A stretch of DNA of 7,452 nucleotides from Chitinophagaceae bacterium (GCA_003136915.1 PLEB01000160.1:735-8186), one strand, 5' to 3'. Shown: positions 1 to 6,557, counted from the first letter of the stretch. Made by a program: numbers and translations. Notes: generated by a model not told the origin, from the sequence alone.

Positions 1-72
1 TACTTCAAGGGTTCCTTTATACAGTTGAGCGGAAGACTTTTTCTTTTTTTTATCTGCGTGTTTATGACCCAT
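1..72 (-). CDS. rnr: Probable ribonuclease R, N-terminal fragment (cut by window edge)
   Basis: Only the first 24 codons are present, reading leftwards from an ATG at 72-70 to the window edge. The peptide opens with a short Lys-rich stretch (MGHKHADKKKKKSS) followed by AQLYKGTLEV. A basic, disordered start running into a '(x)GTLEV/I' strand is how many Bacteroidota RNase R proteins begin; in that family a cold-shock-like OB domain follows, then the RNB exonuclease domain and an S1 domain, none of which is visible here. RNase R is a processive 3'-5' exoribonuclease acting on structured RNA and rRNA. The start lies 6 bp after the lpxK stop, so it is probably the next gene of the same unit. That an ORF starts here is fairly safe. 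The RNase R name rests on a short resemblance recalled from the family and is tentative; another Lys-rich protein is possible. Confidence 0.5.
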   Translation of the reverse strand, partial: MGHKHADKKKKKSSAQLYKGTLEV

Positions 73-78
73 GGATAA

Positions 79-1158
79 TTAAGCTTGATCAGGAAAATCC
101 TGAATGAATGTAGTGATTAAGTGCATAAATTCCTTTTCTTCATGAAATAGGATGACCGGACGGATTGGTATCACAAAGAGTGGCAGTTCCTTCAATTGCT
201 GTGCAAATTTGAGCAGCCTGACGGAATCCTTTTCGGTAGTCAGAATAATCTTATGGTCAGATTCAATCCGCTGAAACCGTTTCAGTATAGATTTCAGGTC
301 ATCGATCGTGAAAATATGGTGATCACCGAAAGCCATCTCGTCATATTCCTTGAAAAATTCCTCCAGGTGCTTTTTCAGAGGATCCGGGTTTGCGATCCCG
401 GTCACCAGCAGGGCCTCGGTATCGCGCAGCGGTTTATATTTTTCTTTTGTGATAATCTGATAAGGTTCCCCATAGGAAATGGCAGAGAAAAAAATCTTTT
501 GATGATCCGCCGGATCGATTTCCCGGATCAGATGATGCTTTTCCGCGAGGGAAAGATCGGGGGGACATTTAGTAATAACAATAATATCGGCCCGGAGGTA
601 ACTTTTTTTCTGGTCGCGCAGGTCTCCGGTAGGAAGAAACCAGTCACGCGTAAAGAGATTGTTCACATCCGTAAGCAGGATATTAAATCCGGCCTTTACA
701 TACCGGTGCTGGAACGCATCATCCAGAATGATTACTTCGGTATCGGGCCTGTCATGAAGCAGCTGTGGAATGGCCACGATCCTTTCCTCCCCTACCGCAA
801 CCGTTACATCCGGAAACTTATTGAAGAACTGCATGGGCTCATCCCCAATTTCCAGCGCATTTGTATCTTCTGTTGCCAGCGCATAACCCTGGGTTTTCCG
901 TTTGTATCCCCGGCTCAAAACAGCTACTTTGAAATCAGGCTTCAGTTTTTCAAGGAGAAGTTCCACCATGGGAGATTTTCCGGTTCCCCCTACTACCAGG
1001 TTACCCACCCCTATCAGGGGAAGATTAAAGGAAGCGGATTGAATGATTTTTTTATCGAACATCCAGTTCCTTATACAGACGACCAATCCGTAAATGAGGG
1101 AAAACGGAAGCAACAGGATTCTGACCGGTTTTAATAAGGGGTAATTCAGATTGATCAT
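79..1158 (-). CDS. lpxK: Tetraacyldisaccharide 4'-kinase (lipid A 4'-kinase)
   Basis: LpxK phosphorylates the 4' position of the lipid A disaccharide at the inner membrane, using ATP, late in the Raetz pathway. The 359-residue product has an N-terminal hydrophobic membrane-contact segment (about residues 8-29, PLLKPVRILLLPFSLIYGLV). It is followed by the family P-loop VGNLVVGGTGKSP (51-63), LSRGYKRKTQGY (81-92), IGDEP (104-108), and ILDDAFQHR (144-152, usual form LDDGFQHR). Then come the FLPTGDLRD segment, GDHHIFT and TTEKDSVRLL, all typical of LpxK. The start was set at 1158 because the reading frame extends upstream to 1248 only by running back into the bioD coding sequence, and homologues begin just before the hydrophobic segment. 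The length is slightly above the E. coli enzyme (328 aa). bioD ends 19 bp upstream and a probable rnr starts 6 bp downstream. It shows that the organism makes lipid A and is therefore Gram-negative. Confidence 0.95.
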   Translation of the reverse strand: MINLNYPLLKPVRILLLPFSLIYGLVVCIRNWMFDKKIIQSASFNLPLIGVGNLVVGGTGKSPMVELLLEKLKPDFKVAVLSRGYKRKTQGYALATEDTNALEIGDEPMQFFNKFPDVTVAVGEERIVAIPQLLHDRPDTEVIILDDAFQHRYVKAGFNILLTDVNNLFTRDWFLPTGDLRDQKKSYLRADIIVITKCPPDLSLAEKHHLIREIDPADHQKIFFSAISYGEPYQIITKEKYKPLRDTEALLVTGIANPDPLKKHLEEFFKEYDEMAFGDHHIFTIDDLKSILKRFQRIESDHKIILTTEKDSVRLLKFAQQLKELPLFVIPIRPVILFHEEKEFMHLITTFIQDFPDQA

Positions 1159-1167
1159 AACGGCCTG

Positions 1168-1175
1168 CAAAGATA
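1168..1175 (-). promoter_or_regulatory. Possible internal -7 element upstream of lpxK
   Basis: On the minus strand the bases read TATCTTTG, a full match to the Bacteroidota -7 consensus TAnnTTTG. They sit between the bioD stop and the lpxK ATG, 9 bp before the ATG. Transcription from here would give a leader of only a few bases. I see no TTG/TTTG -33 element at 17-23 bp upstream, so this may be a weak internal promoter or chance. Confidence 0.3.
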
Positions 1176-1177
1176 AA

Positions 1178-1840
1178 TTATTCCCGGGCACAGGCCGGAG
1201 ATGCCAAAAGCAGGCCAGTGAGCCGGTCGCCAACGCGGAGTACCTCAAGACGGACAGATTCTCTGGATATATTTCTTATGAAAGGAATCGAGCATAAGGC
1301 TGGTATACGGGTCAGGGAAACAATATCTGATTCATAGTTCATGAACTGGTCATTAAAAACCCATCCGGAAACATCGAGTCCCCGGTGCCGGCAGGATTCC
1401 GCTGTGAGCAGGGAATGATTGATACTCCCAAGATAATTACGGCTGACGAGGATTAGTTTTGCATCCAGTTTTTTAGCCAGGTCAATCATCAACTCCGAAT
1501 CATTCAGCGGCACCAGCAATCCTCCTGCTCCCTCAATAATCAAGGGGCGATTTGTTTTCATTTGCTTAAACTGATCCAGGATGAGACCGCAGTCAATCCT
1601 TATATTTTCCTCACGGGCTGCAATATGCGGAGATGCAGGCAGCTTGAGCAGATAGGTTTCGGGATGAATGACCGTTTGAGGATTACCAATGAGCTGGCGA
1701 ACAGTCAGGTTATCGGTTCCGTTTTCAAATCCTGCCTGCACGGGCTTCCAGTAATCAGCCTTCAACGCTTCGGTGAGAATGGCTGAAACAAAAGTTTTCC
1801 CGATACCCGTCCCGATGCCGCTGACGAAAAAAGCCTGCAT
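1178..1840 (-). CDS. bioD: ATP-dependent dethiobiotin synthetase
   Basis: BioD closes the ureido ring of dethiobiotin from 7,8-diaminopelargonate, CO2 and ATP in the cytoplasm, the penultimate step of biotin synthesis. The 220-residue protein has the expected P-loop at the very N-terminus, SGIGTGIGKTF (7-17), with K15 and T16. The substrate-binding lysine is in YWKPVQAG (K32), a metal-ligand candidate is D43 in GTDN, and the Mg-binding glutamate is in IIEGAGGLLVPL (E103). NYLGSINHSLLT matches the conserved 'LGxxNHxLLT' segment. Length is normal (E. coli about 225). The ATG shares one base with the rsmD stop (TAATG), so the two are probably translationally coupled. No other biotin gene is visible in the window; the rest of the pathway must be encoded elsewhere if biotin is made. 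Confidence 0.95.
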   Translation of the reverse strand: MQAFFVSGIGTGIGKTFVSAILTEALKADYWKPVQAGFENGTDNLTVRQLIGNPQTVIHPETYLLKLPASPHIAAREENIRIDCGLILDQFKQMKTNRPLIIEGAGGLLVPLNDSELMIDLAKKLDAKLILVSRNYLGSINHSLLTAESCRHRGLDVSGWVFNDQFMNYESDIVSLTRIPALCSIPFIRNISRESVRLEVLRVGDRLTGLLLASPACARE

Positions 1841-2382
1841 TATTTCTTATTGATAAAAATGGAGAAAAAGGTAGTCCCGTAATTCCTTTCCGTGGCAAAA
1901 AGCGGATAATTTTCGTAGTGATTCCTGGGCGTATGCTCAAGTACGAACCAACCATCTTTTCTGAGTAAATGCCGCTTAACAATAATTTCAGGGATCTGAT
2001 CAATCGTTTCCAGTGCATAAGGTGGTCCTGCAAAAATAAAATCAAATTTCCTTCTCGTTCGATTCAGAAATCTAAAAACGTCCTCTCGATAAGTTTTCAG
2101 ATTTTCCAATCCCAGTTTATCCGCAGTTTCCCGGATAAAACTTGCCATAATGAGATTTTTTTCCACCACAGTCAGGTCAGAAGCTCCGCGGGAAGCCAGT
2201 TCAAAACTTATGCATCCGGTTCCACCAAATAGGTCCAGGGTTTTCATGCCTTCAATTTCCCGGTTGGATTGCAGAATATTGAACAAACCTTCTTTGGCCA
2301 TATCGGTGGTCGGGCGGGTTTGCGGCATCCTTGCGGGGGGAGTTATTTTCCGTCCCCCCAGTTCTCCGCCGATTATACGCAT
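1840..2382 (-). CDS. rsmD: 16S rRNA (guanine(966)-N2)-methyltransferase RsmD, with variant GPPY motif
   Basis: RsmD methylates N2 of G966 in 16S rRNA in the small subunit, using S-adenosylmethionine. The 180-residue protein shows the family signatures in order: MRIIGGELGGRKI (1-13), TRPTTDMAKEGLFNIL (22-37), the SAM-binding motif I LDLFGGTGCISFELASRGA (49-67), VVEKN with acidic E74, and the REDV segment (99-102). WFVLEH lies near the C-terminus. The catalytic (D/N)PP(Y/F) motif reads GPPY at 119-122: codon 119 is GGA, so Gly stands in place of the acidic or Asn residue. Everything else looks intact, so I read it as a functional or recently changed RsmD rather than a pseudogene. Its start overlaps the end of the DUF3822 gene by 10 bp, and its stop overlaps the bioD ATG by one base. 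Confidence 0.92.
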   Translation of the reverse strand: MRIIGGELGGRKITPPARMPQTRPTTDMAKEGLFNILQSNREIEGMKTLDLFGGTGCISFELASRGASDLTVVEKNLIMASFIRETADKLGLENLKTYREDVFRFLNRTRRKFDFIFAGPPYALETIDQIPEIIVKRHLLRKDGWFVLEHTPRNHYENYPLFATERNYGTTFFSIFINKK

Positions 2383-3233
2383 ATCGTCATTTTCAGTAAG
2401 GAAGAAAAAAAATGATTTGGGTATTGCATTAACTCATCCGTGATCTTGATACTGTCTTCCATGGTGTCAAACCGTATATTTAGAAAATATTGCTCAAGGG
2501 CCTCATATAACGCAGATCTTTTTTCTATCATTCCGGCAAGTTCAAGGATCACTACTTCGCGGTTCATACCGAGTTGGTAACAGCAGTTTAAAAGGTTAAA
2601 AAGCACATCTTTCGAATCCTGATAGGGGAAATGCTGGATGAGTTGAAGCTGGCCGCTTTTGCAGATCATCACCTGCATCTGATCAGGGTAGAAAAAAATT
2701 TTCATAAAAGACGGTTCCTCTTTTGCCGTAAACATTTTATAGCACTTTAACTGGAGACTGTAAAAATGCCAGAAGCGCGCATTCGGAAATTTTTCCTGCA
2801 TGAGGTAATGCAGCTTAACGGGGATGCGGTAAACATTGTGAAATTCATACCAGGGAATCTTTTCATCCAGCACCAGGTCCCTGCTCAAATCGCCATAGAT
2901 CAGGTTGGTCACCGGCCTGGAACAGTCATCCGAGAAATATTTTTCGGGCACGAGATTGCTTTCAGGGAAATTATAGACCAGAAATACTTCACTGGCCGGG
3001 AACTGAGAAAGCACCTCATCCTGTTCAATGATATCCCGGACCACTTCATCGCAAGGGCCTGCTTTCTGTGGATTCCACTGAAAGGCTTTAATAACTACCG
3101 GCCGCATACCGCGCACATTGAGGAGCACGTAGGTAAGCGAGGATGCACCCACCTCGGCCAGAAGTCTGCATTGAACAGGATCCTCTGCGGCAGGGTCTTC
3201 ATTATGTATGTCAAAATCAGGTCTGATTGGCAT
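2373..3233 (-). CDS. DUF3822 family protein (Bacteroidota-specific, function unknown)
   Basis: From the chosen ATG at 3233 the product has 286 residues and no signal peptide or membrane segment, so it is probably cytoplasmic. Sequence features are CRLLAEVGASSLTYVLLN near the N-terminus, a central LIYGDLSRDLVLDEKIPWYEFHNVYRIP region, FYPDQMQVMICKSGQLQLIQHFPYQ, and a C-terminal QLGMNREVVILELAGMI ... LNIRFDTMED stretch. The two 'I/VG..xL.Y...N' and 'MICKSGQLQLIQ' strands fit the duplicated actin-like (ASKHA) fold that I recall for a Bacteroides DUF3822 structure; no ATPase residues can be asserted from reading alone. The frame stays open to an ATG at 3320 (315 aa), which would overlap the TPR gene by 10 bp. 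The extra 29 residues do not look like the family N-terminus. The gene overlaps rsmD by 10 bp, and a DUF3822-rsmD pairing is, as I recall, common in this phylum, suggesting a shared role. Confidence 0.8.
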   Translation of the reverse strand: MPIRPDFDIHNEDPAAEDPVQCRLLAEVGASSLTYVLLNVRGMRPVVIKAFQWNPQKAGPCDEVVRDIIEQDEVLSQFPASEVFLVYNFPESNLVPEKYFSDDCSRPVTNLIYGDLSRDLVLDEKIPWYEFHNVYRIPVKLHYLMQEKFPNARFWHFYSLQLKCYKMFTAKEEPSFMKIFFYPDQMQVMICKSGQLQLIQHFPYQDSKDVLFNLLNCCYQLGMNREVVILELAGMIEKRSALYEALEQYFLNIRFDTMEDSIKITDELMQYPNHFFSSLLKMTICV

Positions 3234-3310
3234 ATAGCGGAGCGCAATAATACTACAATTCCGGGACTGATTTACAGGGCTGAACCGGGCCGATTTGAGC
3301 TGCGGGCGGT

Positions 3311-4063
3311 TTATTGCCATTCCCTCAGCAATTCCGTGGCAGTAGCTTTTACCCGGGCATCGTCATAGATCATATTAGGGAGCGTAAACAGGGTCCTCAG
3401 CAGGCTCAAAGCCTTATCATTTTCACCATTCCTGTGGTAGGCTCGTGCCAGCTCAAGGTAATTAAGAAGGAATGCCGGGTTCAGTGAACGGCTCTTTTCG
3501 AAATAATAAATAGACTGTTGTAAACTCGCTGGCGGAAGCCCGCCATAAATGATTTTAGCAATGGATCTTTCCGCCATGTTGAGATCACTAACCTCATAGT
3601 TCCATTTTCCCAGCACATGATATGGTTTAAAATTAGAAGGATCCAGGCGGATCGACGCTTCAGCATATAGTTTAATACCCCTGGCAAGCACTATCCTCTC
3701 CCTTGTTCCGGCAATCAGGGAAAGGCGGCCAAGCGCAAGCGCCATGACAAAATTGGCTTCTGAAGAATTTGGATTGCTGCGAAGCGCTGCCGAAGCGTAA
3801 TTTCTAGCTGCAATAAAATATTCTTCCATTCTATCCTTGCCGTGCTGACGGGCGCCAATTCGGCTGGAAAGCTCACTGCATTTACATAAGGAGATCAGAT
3901 TGATCGGTTCCTGCCGGAGGATTTCCGCATATTTGAGAAAAGCCTCATTCTCGTGCATCGCAGCTTCCTGCTGCCTGGCTTCTTTTAAGAGTTGATTAAT
4001 GTCCTGCGAAAACAAAAAAGAAGAGTGCACAAAAAAAAGTAAAAAAGAAAGCATTCGAATCAT
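3311..4063 (-). CDS. Secreted TPR protein resembling the RMDN (regulator of microtubule dynamics) family
   Basis: The 250-residue protein begins with a signal peptide: MIRM, then a hydrophobic core (residues 5-18, LSFLLFFVHSSFLF), with likely cleavage before Q20 (LFS/QD). The Q-start is common in exported Bacteroidota proteins, so it is probably periplasmic. The rest is alpha-helical TPR-like sequence, with repeats around 38-57, 83-101, 132-145, 183-197 and 200-227. The stretch YHVLGKWNYEVSDLNMAERS (148-167), followed by GGLPPASLQQSIYYFEKSRSLNP (174-196) and later ARAYHRNGENDKALSLLRTLFTLP, closely follows the conserved region of eukaryotic RMDN1/2/3 as I remember it ('GRWCYxVxxLxxxERxxA...PxatxxeAlxyFxkAxeLxP'). 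Its role in bacteria is unknown; scaffolding or lipid/protein binding in the envelope is only a guess. It sits 3 bp after folB and before the DUF3822 gene. A second ATG at codon 4 is possible. Confidence 0.82.
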   Translation of the reverse strand: MIRMLSFLLFFVHSSFLFSQDINQLLKEARQQEAAMHENEAFLKYAEILRQEPINLISLCKCSELSSRIGARQHGKDRMEEYFIAARNYASAALRSNPNSSEANFVMALALGRLSLIAGTRERIVLARGIKLYAEASIRLDPSNFKPYHVLGKWNYEVSDLNMAERSIAKIIYGGLPPASLQQSIYYFEKSRSLNPAFLLNYLELARAYHRNGENDKALSLLRTLFTLPNMIYDDARVKATATELLREWQ

Positions 4064-4066
4064 ACC

Positions 4067-4426
4067 TTAATCCTTGAATACCTGGTGCATAGTTACTCCC
4101 ACTTTTCCGATAAAATTTTCTATTGGAGCCTGAAGCTTGTAAATGGTTATCCTGATTTCAGTTACGACCGGATATTGATTTTTTATTTTTAATATAATAT
4201 CCTGGCAGATCTTCTCCAAAAGAAAAACAGGATTACTAATTTTTTGCTTCACGATGGCATATAAATTAACATAGCTGATGGTATCTTCTGTGGTTTCAAA
4301 ACCGGATTCCATTTCCGGAAAAGATACATGAAGGTTTACTTCAAAAGTATTCATCACTTTCCGCTCCTCTTCATAAATACCATGTTGCGCATGGAATACC
4401 AGATCGATAAGGTCAATGGTTAGCAT
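4067..4426 (-). CDS. folB: Dihydroneopterin aldolase
   Basis: FolB cleaves 7,8-dihydroneopterin to 6-hydroxymethyl-7,8-dihydropterin and glycolaldehyde in the cytoplasmic folate pathway; the family forms octamers. The 119-residue length is standard. Visible family marks are the N-terminal strand TIDLIDLVFHAQHGIYEEER (the usual 'G(V/I)YExE' glutamate motif, residues 16-22) and DTISYVNLYAIVKQ with the active-site Tyr region. LLEKICQDIILKI carries the pterin-anchoring glutamate, and IYKLQAPI carries the catalytic lysine (usual form KPxAPI, here KLQAPI). trxB ends 9 bp upstream and the TPR gene begins 3 bp downstream, so it is an internal cistron of the trxB-led unit. The Shine-Dalgarno is weak (AGG a few bases before ATG), as usual for the phylum. 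Confidence 0.9.
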   Translation of the reverse strand: MLTIDLIDLVFHAQHGIYEEERKVMNTFEVNLHVSFPEMESGFETTEDTISYVNLYAIVKQKISNPVFLLEKICQDIILKIKNQYPVVTEIRITIYKLQAPIENFIGKVGVTMHQVFKD

Positions 4427-4435
4427 AACCTGAAT

Positions 4436-5386
4436 TTAATTTGTTTTCGGTCTTAGTGCCAGGTATCTTTCCGCATCAAGTGCAGCCATGCAGCCGCTGC
4501 CGGCAGCTGTTACAGCCTGGCGGTATACACGGTCCTGCACATCGCCGGCGGCAAAAATGCCTTCGATATTGGTTCGGGAGGTTCCGGGAACTGTTTGAAT
4601 GTAACCGGTTTCGTCCATGTGAAGCCAGCCTTTGAATATAGCTGAGTTGGGTTCATGACCGATGGCTACAAAAAAAGCTTTTACAGGTATGGTCTGTTCC
4701 GTTCCGCTTAGGTTATTTCTTACCCTGACCCCGTCCACATGAGCGTCTCCAACCACTTCCACGACCTGCGTATTCCAATACAATTTAATATTCGGTGCTT
4801 CCCTGACGCGCTGTTGCATGATCTGGGATGCACGCATGGCGTCCCGCCGGATAAACATATGTACCGTTGTACAAAGCTTGGAAAGATATAATGCTTCTTC
4901 TGCGGCAGTATCGCCGGCGCCGGTTATGGCAACTTCTCTACCCTTGAAAAAAAACCCGTCGCATACGGCGCAAGCGCTTACTCCATAGCCGTTCAGTCTT
5001 TGCTCGCTTTCGAGTCCCAGCCATTTTGCAGAAGCACCGGTTGCAATAATAACGCTATCCGCTTCAATCAGCTTTTCATCGTCAATCCATACTTTAAAAG
5101 GCTGAATGGAAAAATCTACTTTGGTTGCGAGGCCAAAGCGGATATCGGCTCCCATGCGGACAGCCTGATTTTCAAATTCCACCATCATCTCAGGGCCCTG
5201 TACGCCGTTGGGATAGCCGGGATAATTTTCTACTTCGGTAGTAATGGTCAGCTGGCCACCTGGCTGAATACCTTGATAAAGCAGAGGCTTAAGATTGGCC
5301 CGCGCGGTATAGATAGCAGCTGAGTAGCCTGCAGGGCCAGACCCGATAATTAAACAATGAACTCTTTCTGTTGTTTTATTTTCCAT
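4436..5386 (-). CDS. trxB: Thioredoxin-disulfide reductase (NADPH)
   Basis: TrxB passes electrons from NADPH through FAD and a redox disulfide to thioredoxin in the cytoplasm. The 316-residue protein shows the FAD-binding LIIGSGPAGYSAAIYTARA (12-30), GGQLTITTEVENYPGYP (43-59), and ATGASAKWLGL. The redox-active CAVCDG is at C139/C142. The NADPH-binding Rossmann motif is ITGAGDTAAEEALYLS (154-169), and IRRD (179-182) supplies the arginines for the 2'-phosphate. The C-terminal FAD motif is IFAAGDVQDRVYRQAVTAAGSG. Length and motif order match the low-molecular-weight bacterial type. The start at 5386 is supported by AGGA about 9 bp upstream (minus-strand GTGAGGATTCATTATT before ATG). It is the first gene of the eight-gene minus-strand unit and lies about 290 bp from rpoD, with its own probable promoter. 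Confidence 0.97.
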   Translation of the reverse strand: MENKTTERVHCLIIGSGPAGYSAAIYTARANLKPLLYQGIQPGGQLTITTEVENYPGYPNGVQGPEMMVEFENQAVRMGADIRFGLATKVDFSIQPFKVWIDDEKLIEADSVIIATGASAKWLGLESEQRLNGYGVSACAVCDGFFFKGREVAITGAGDTAAEEALYLSKLCTTVHMFIRRDAMRASQIMQQRVREAPNIKLYWNTQVVEVVGDAHVDGVRVRNNLSGTEQTIPVKAFFVAIGHEPNSAIFKGWLHMDETGYIQTVPGTSRTNIEGIFAAGDVQDRVYRQAVTAAGSGCMAALDAERYLALRPKTN

Positions 5387-5419
5387 AATAATGAATCCTC
5401 ACCCTTTGGGTAAAGTTGA

Positions 5420-5448
5420 CAAAAATAATTGTAAATGATGAATTCGAA
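5420..5448 (-). promoter_or_regulatory. Probable trxB operon promoter
   Basis: The minus strand reads TATTTTTG at 5427-5420, a full match to the Bacteroidota -7 consensus TAnnTTTG, 33 bp before the trxB ATG. A poor -33 candidate, TTCG (5448-5445), lies 17 bp upstream. Transcription would begin near 5414 and leave a leader of roughly 28 bases containing the AGGA ribosome site and a small ACCC-AAA-GGGT hairpin (5401-5411). The -7 box and its position are good; the -33 box is weak. Confidence 0.5.
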
Positions 5449-5463
5449 GGTCGGGGAAATGAC

Positions 5464-5504
5464 GTTGATTGCTACTGAAGAATACTCAATTGCGTAGCGT
5501 CAAC
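5464..5504. repeat. Imperfect inverted repeat upstream of trxB
   Basis: GTTGATTGCTAC (5464-5475) and GTAGCGTCAAC (5494-5504) can pair as two 5-bp stems (GTTGA/TCAAC and GCTAC/GTAGC) split by a 2x1 internal mismatch, with an 18-base loop. It lies 16 bp upstream of the trxB -33 region. It could be a regulator-binding dyad or chance; there is no T-run on either side, so it is not an intrinsic terminator. Confidence 0.4.
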
Positions 5505-5630
5505 TACCAGATCTGTTGAAGAAGGCTTGTGTTTTATAGAAATGTTTTTCTCGCAGGATGAAAAGATCAGCAGGATTAAGAACAAATTAATACTGAGCCG
5601 GACCATTGAGCAAATGTACTCCGAATGAAA

Positions 5631-5658
5631 ATAAAAAAGCTCCCGGAAGCCGGGAGCC
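5631..5658 (-). terminator. Intrinsic terminator of rpoD
   Basis: On the minus strand, starting 22 bp after the rpoD stop, GCTCCCGG-CTT-CCGGGAGC forms a perfect 8-bp, G/C-rich stem with a 3-base loop. It is followed directly by TTTTTTATTTT. This is a textbook Rho-independent terminator. It has no T-run on the plus strand, so it acts in one direction and separates rpoD from the trxB unit. Confidence 0.92.
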
Positions 5659-5679
5659 TGATATTATTGCGAATAAGGA

Positions 5680-6537
5680 TTATCCAAGATATGCCTTCAG
5701 CGCACTGCTGTAGCGTGCCTTCTGAAGCCTTTTGATAGCTCTTTCCTTGATCTGGCGGATCCTTTCCTTGGTGAGATCATATTTCTGACCGATCTGTTCA
5801 ATGGTGACTCCGTTTTCCCCATCCAACCCGAAATAAGCATTCACAATCTCTGCTTCACGCGGGCTCAGGGATTTCAGTACCCGACGGATCTCTGCGCGAA
5901 GAGAATCTTTCATTACATCATCATCTGTATCATCTCCCCCTTCCAGCAGATCGCCCATGGCAACATCCTCCGCCTCATGAACTGGTGCATCCAGCGAACT
6001 GTGTCGCGTATTGCTCTGGAATATATTGTTGATCTCCGTTTCGCTCATTTCGAGCAATTCAGCGAGTTCTTCAGTGCTTGGCTCGCGTTCATGCTCCTGT
6101 TCGAAAGCCATATAGGCTTTGTTGGCCTTATTGTAGGTGCCAATCTTATTCTGCGGAAGACGAACCAAGCGCCCCTGCTCGGCCAAAGCCTGCAGAATGG
6201 ACTGCCTGATCCACCAAACGGCGTAGGAAATAAATTTGAAACCCTTGGTCTCATCAAAACGCTGGGCAGCTTTAATCAGACCGAGATTTCCTTCATTGAT
6301 GAGGTCGCTCAGGGAAAGACCCTGATGCTGGTATTGTTTTGCTACGGAAACCACAAAACGGAGGTTTGACTGGGCAAGTTTGTCCAATGCCTTCTGATCA
6401 CCCATCTTAATCCGCTGAGCCAGAATGGTCTCCTCTTCCGGAGTGATCATAGAGATCTTGGATATTTCCTGTAAATACTTTTCGACCGCCTGCGAGTCGC
6501 GGTTGGTAATCTGCGTAGCAATTTTAAGTTGCCTCAT
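5680..6537 (-). CDS. rpoD: RNA polymerase primary sigma factor RpoD (Bacteroidota short form)
   Basis: This is the housekeeping sigma factor, directing core RNA polymerase to most promoters. The 285-residue protein is the short form typical of Bacteroidota, without region 1.1 or the large non-conserved insert of E. coli sigma70. It has region 1.2 (DSQAVEKYLQEISKISMITPEEE, 14-36) and region 2 from NLRFVVSVAKQYQHQGLSLSDLINEGNLGLIKAAQRFD through KFISYAVWWIRQSILQA (about 58-118; WWIRQ at 108-112). Then come region 3 (about 129-175), SSLDAPV (180-186), an acidic linker GGDDTDDD, and region 4 with LSPREAEIVNAYFGLDG and the helix-turn-helix VTIEQIGQKYDLTKERIRQIKERAIKRL (244-271). The N-terminus MRQLKIATQITNRDSQAVEKYL is the standard start of the phylum's RpoD. 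The gene ends at a strong terminator and is transcribed alone, divergently from blaI. Confidence 0.98.
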   Translation of the reverse strand: MRQLKIATQITNRDSQAVEKYLQEISKISMITPEEETILAQRIKMGDQKALDKLAQSNLRFVVSVAKQYQHQGLSLSDLINEGNLGLIKAAQRFDETKGFKFISYAVWWIRQSILQALAEQGRLVRLPQNKIGTYNKANKAYMAFEQEHEREPSTEELAELLEMSETEINNIFQSNTRHSSLDAPVHEAEDVAMGDLLEGGDDTDDDVMKDSLRAEIRRVLKSLSPREAEIVNAYFGLDGENGVTIEQIGQKYDLTKERIRQIKERAIKRLQKARYSSALKAYLG

Positions 6538-6557
6538 AATGTATAATAAATAAGAGT

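Noticed and set aside
196..1134. Plus-strand 312-codon open frame
   Set aside because: It lies entirely opposite lpxK, whose protein has clear family motifs; the plus-strand translation shows no recognisable domain and is a mirror of the real gene.
2766..3368. Plus-strand 200-codon open frame
   Set aside because: Antisense to the DUF3822 gene, no recognisable protein features.
4961..4990. CAVCDG instead of the common CATCDG in the TrxB active site
   Set aside because: Both cysteines and the Asp are kept, and Val at this position occurs in other bacterial TrxB proteins, so it is normal variation.
5542..5628. Plus-strand 28-codon ORF (MFFSQDEKISRIKNK...) between trxB and rpoD
   Set aside because: No Shine-Dalgarno or promoter, very short, and convergent with the rpoD terminator region. 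The composition is protein-like but chance is as likely; it could be a decayed gene remnant.
5639..5657. Terminator as a bidirectional element
   Set aside because: The plus strand has no T-run after the stem, so it is only supported for the minus-strand rpoD transcript.
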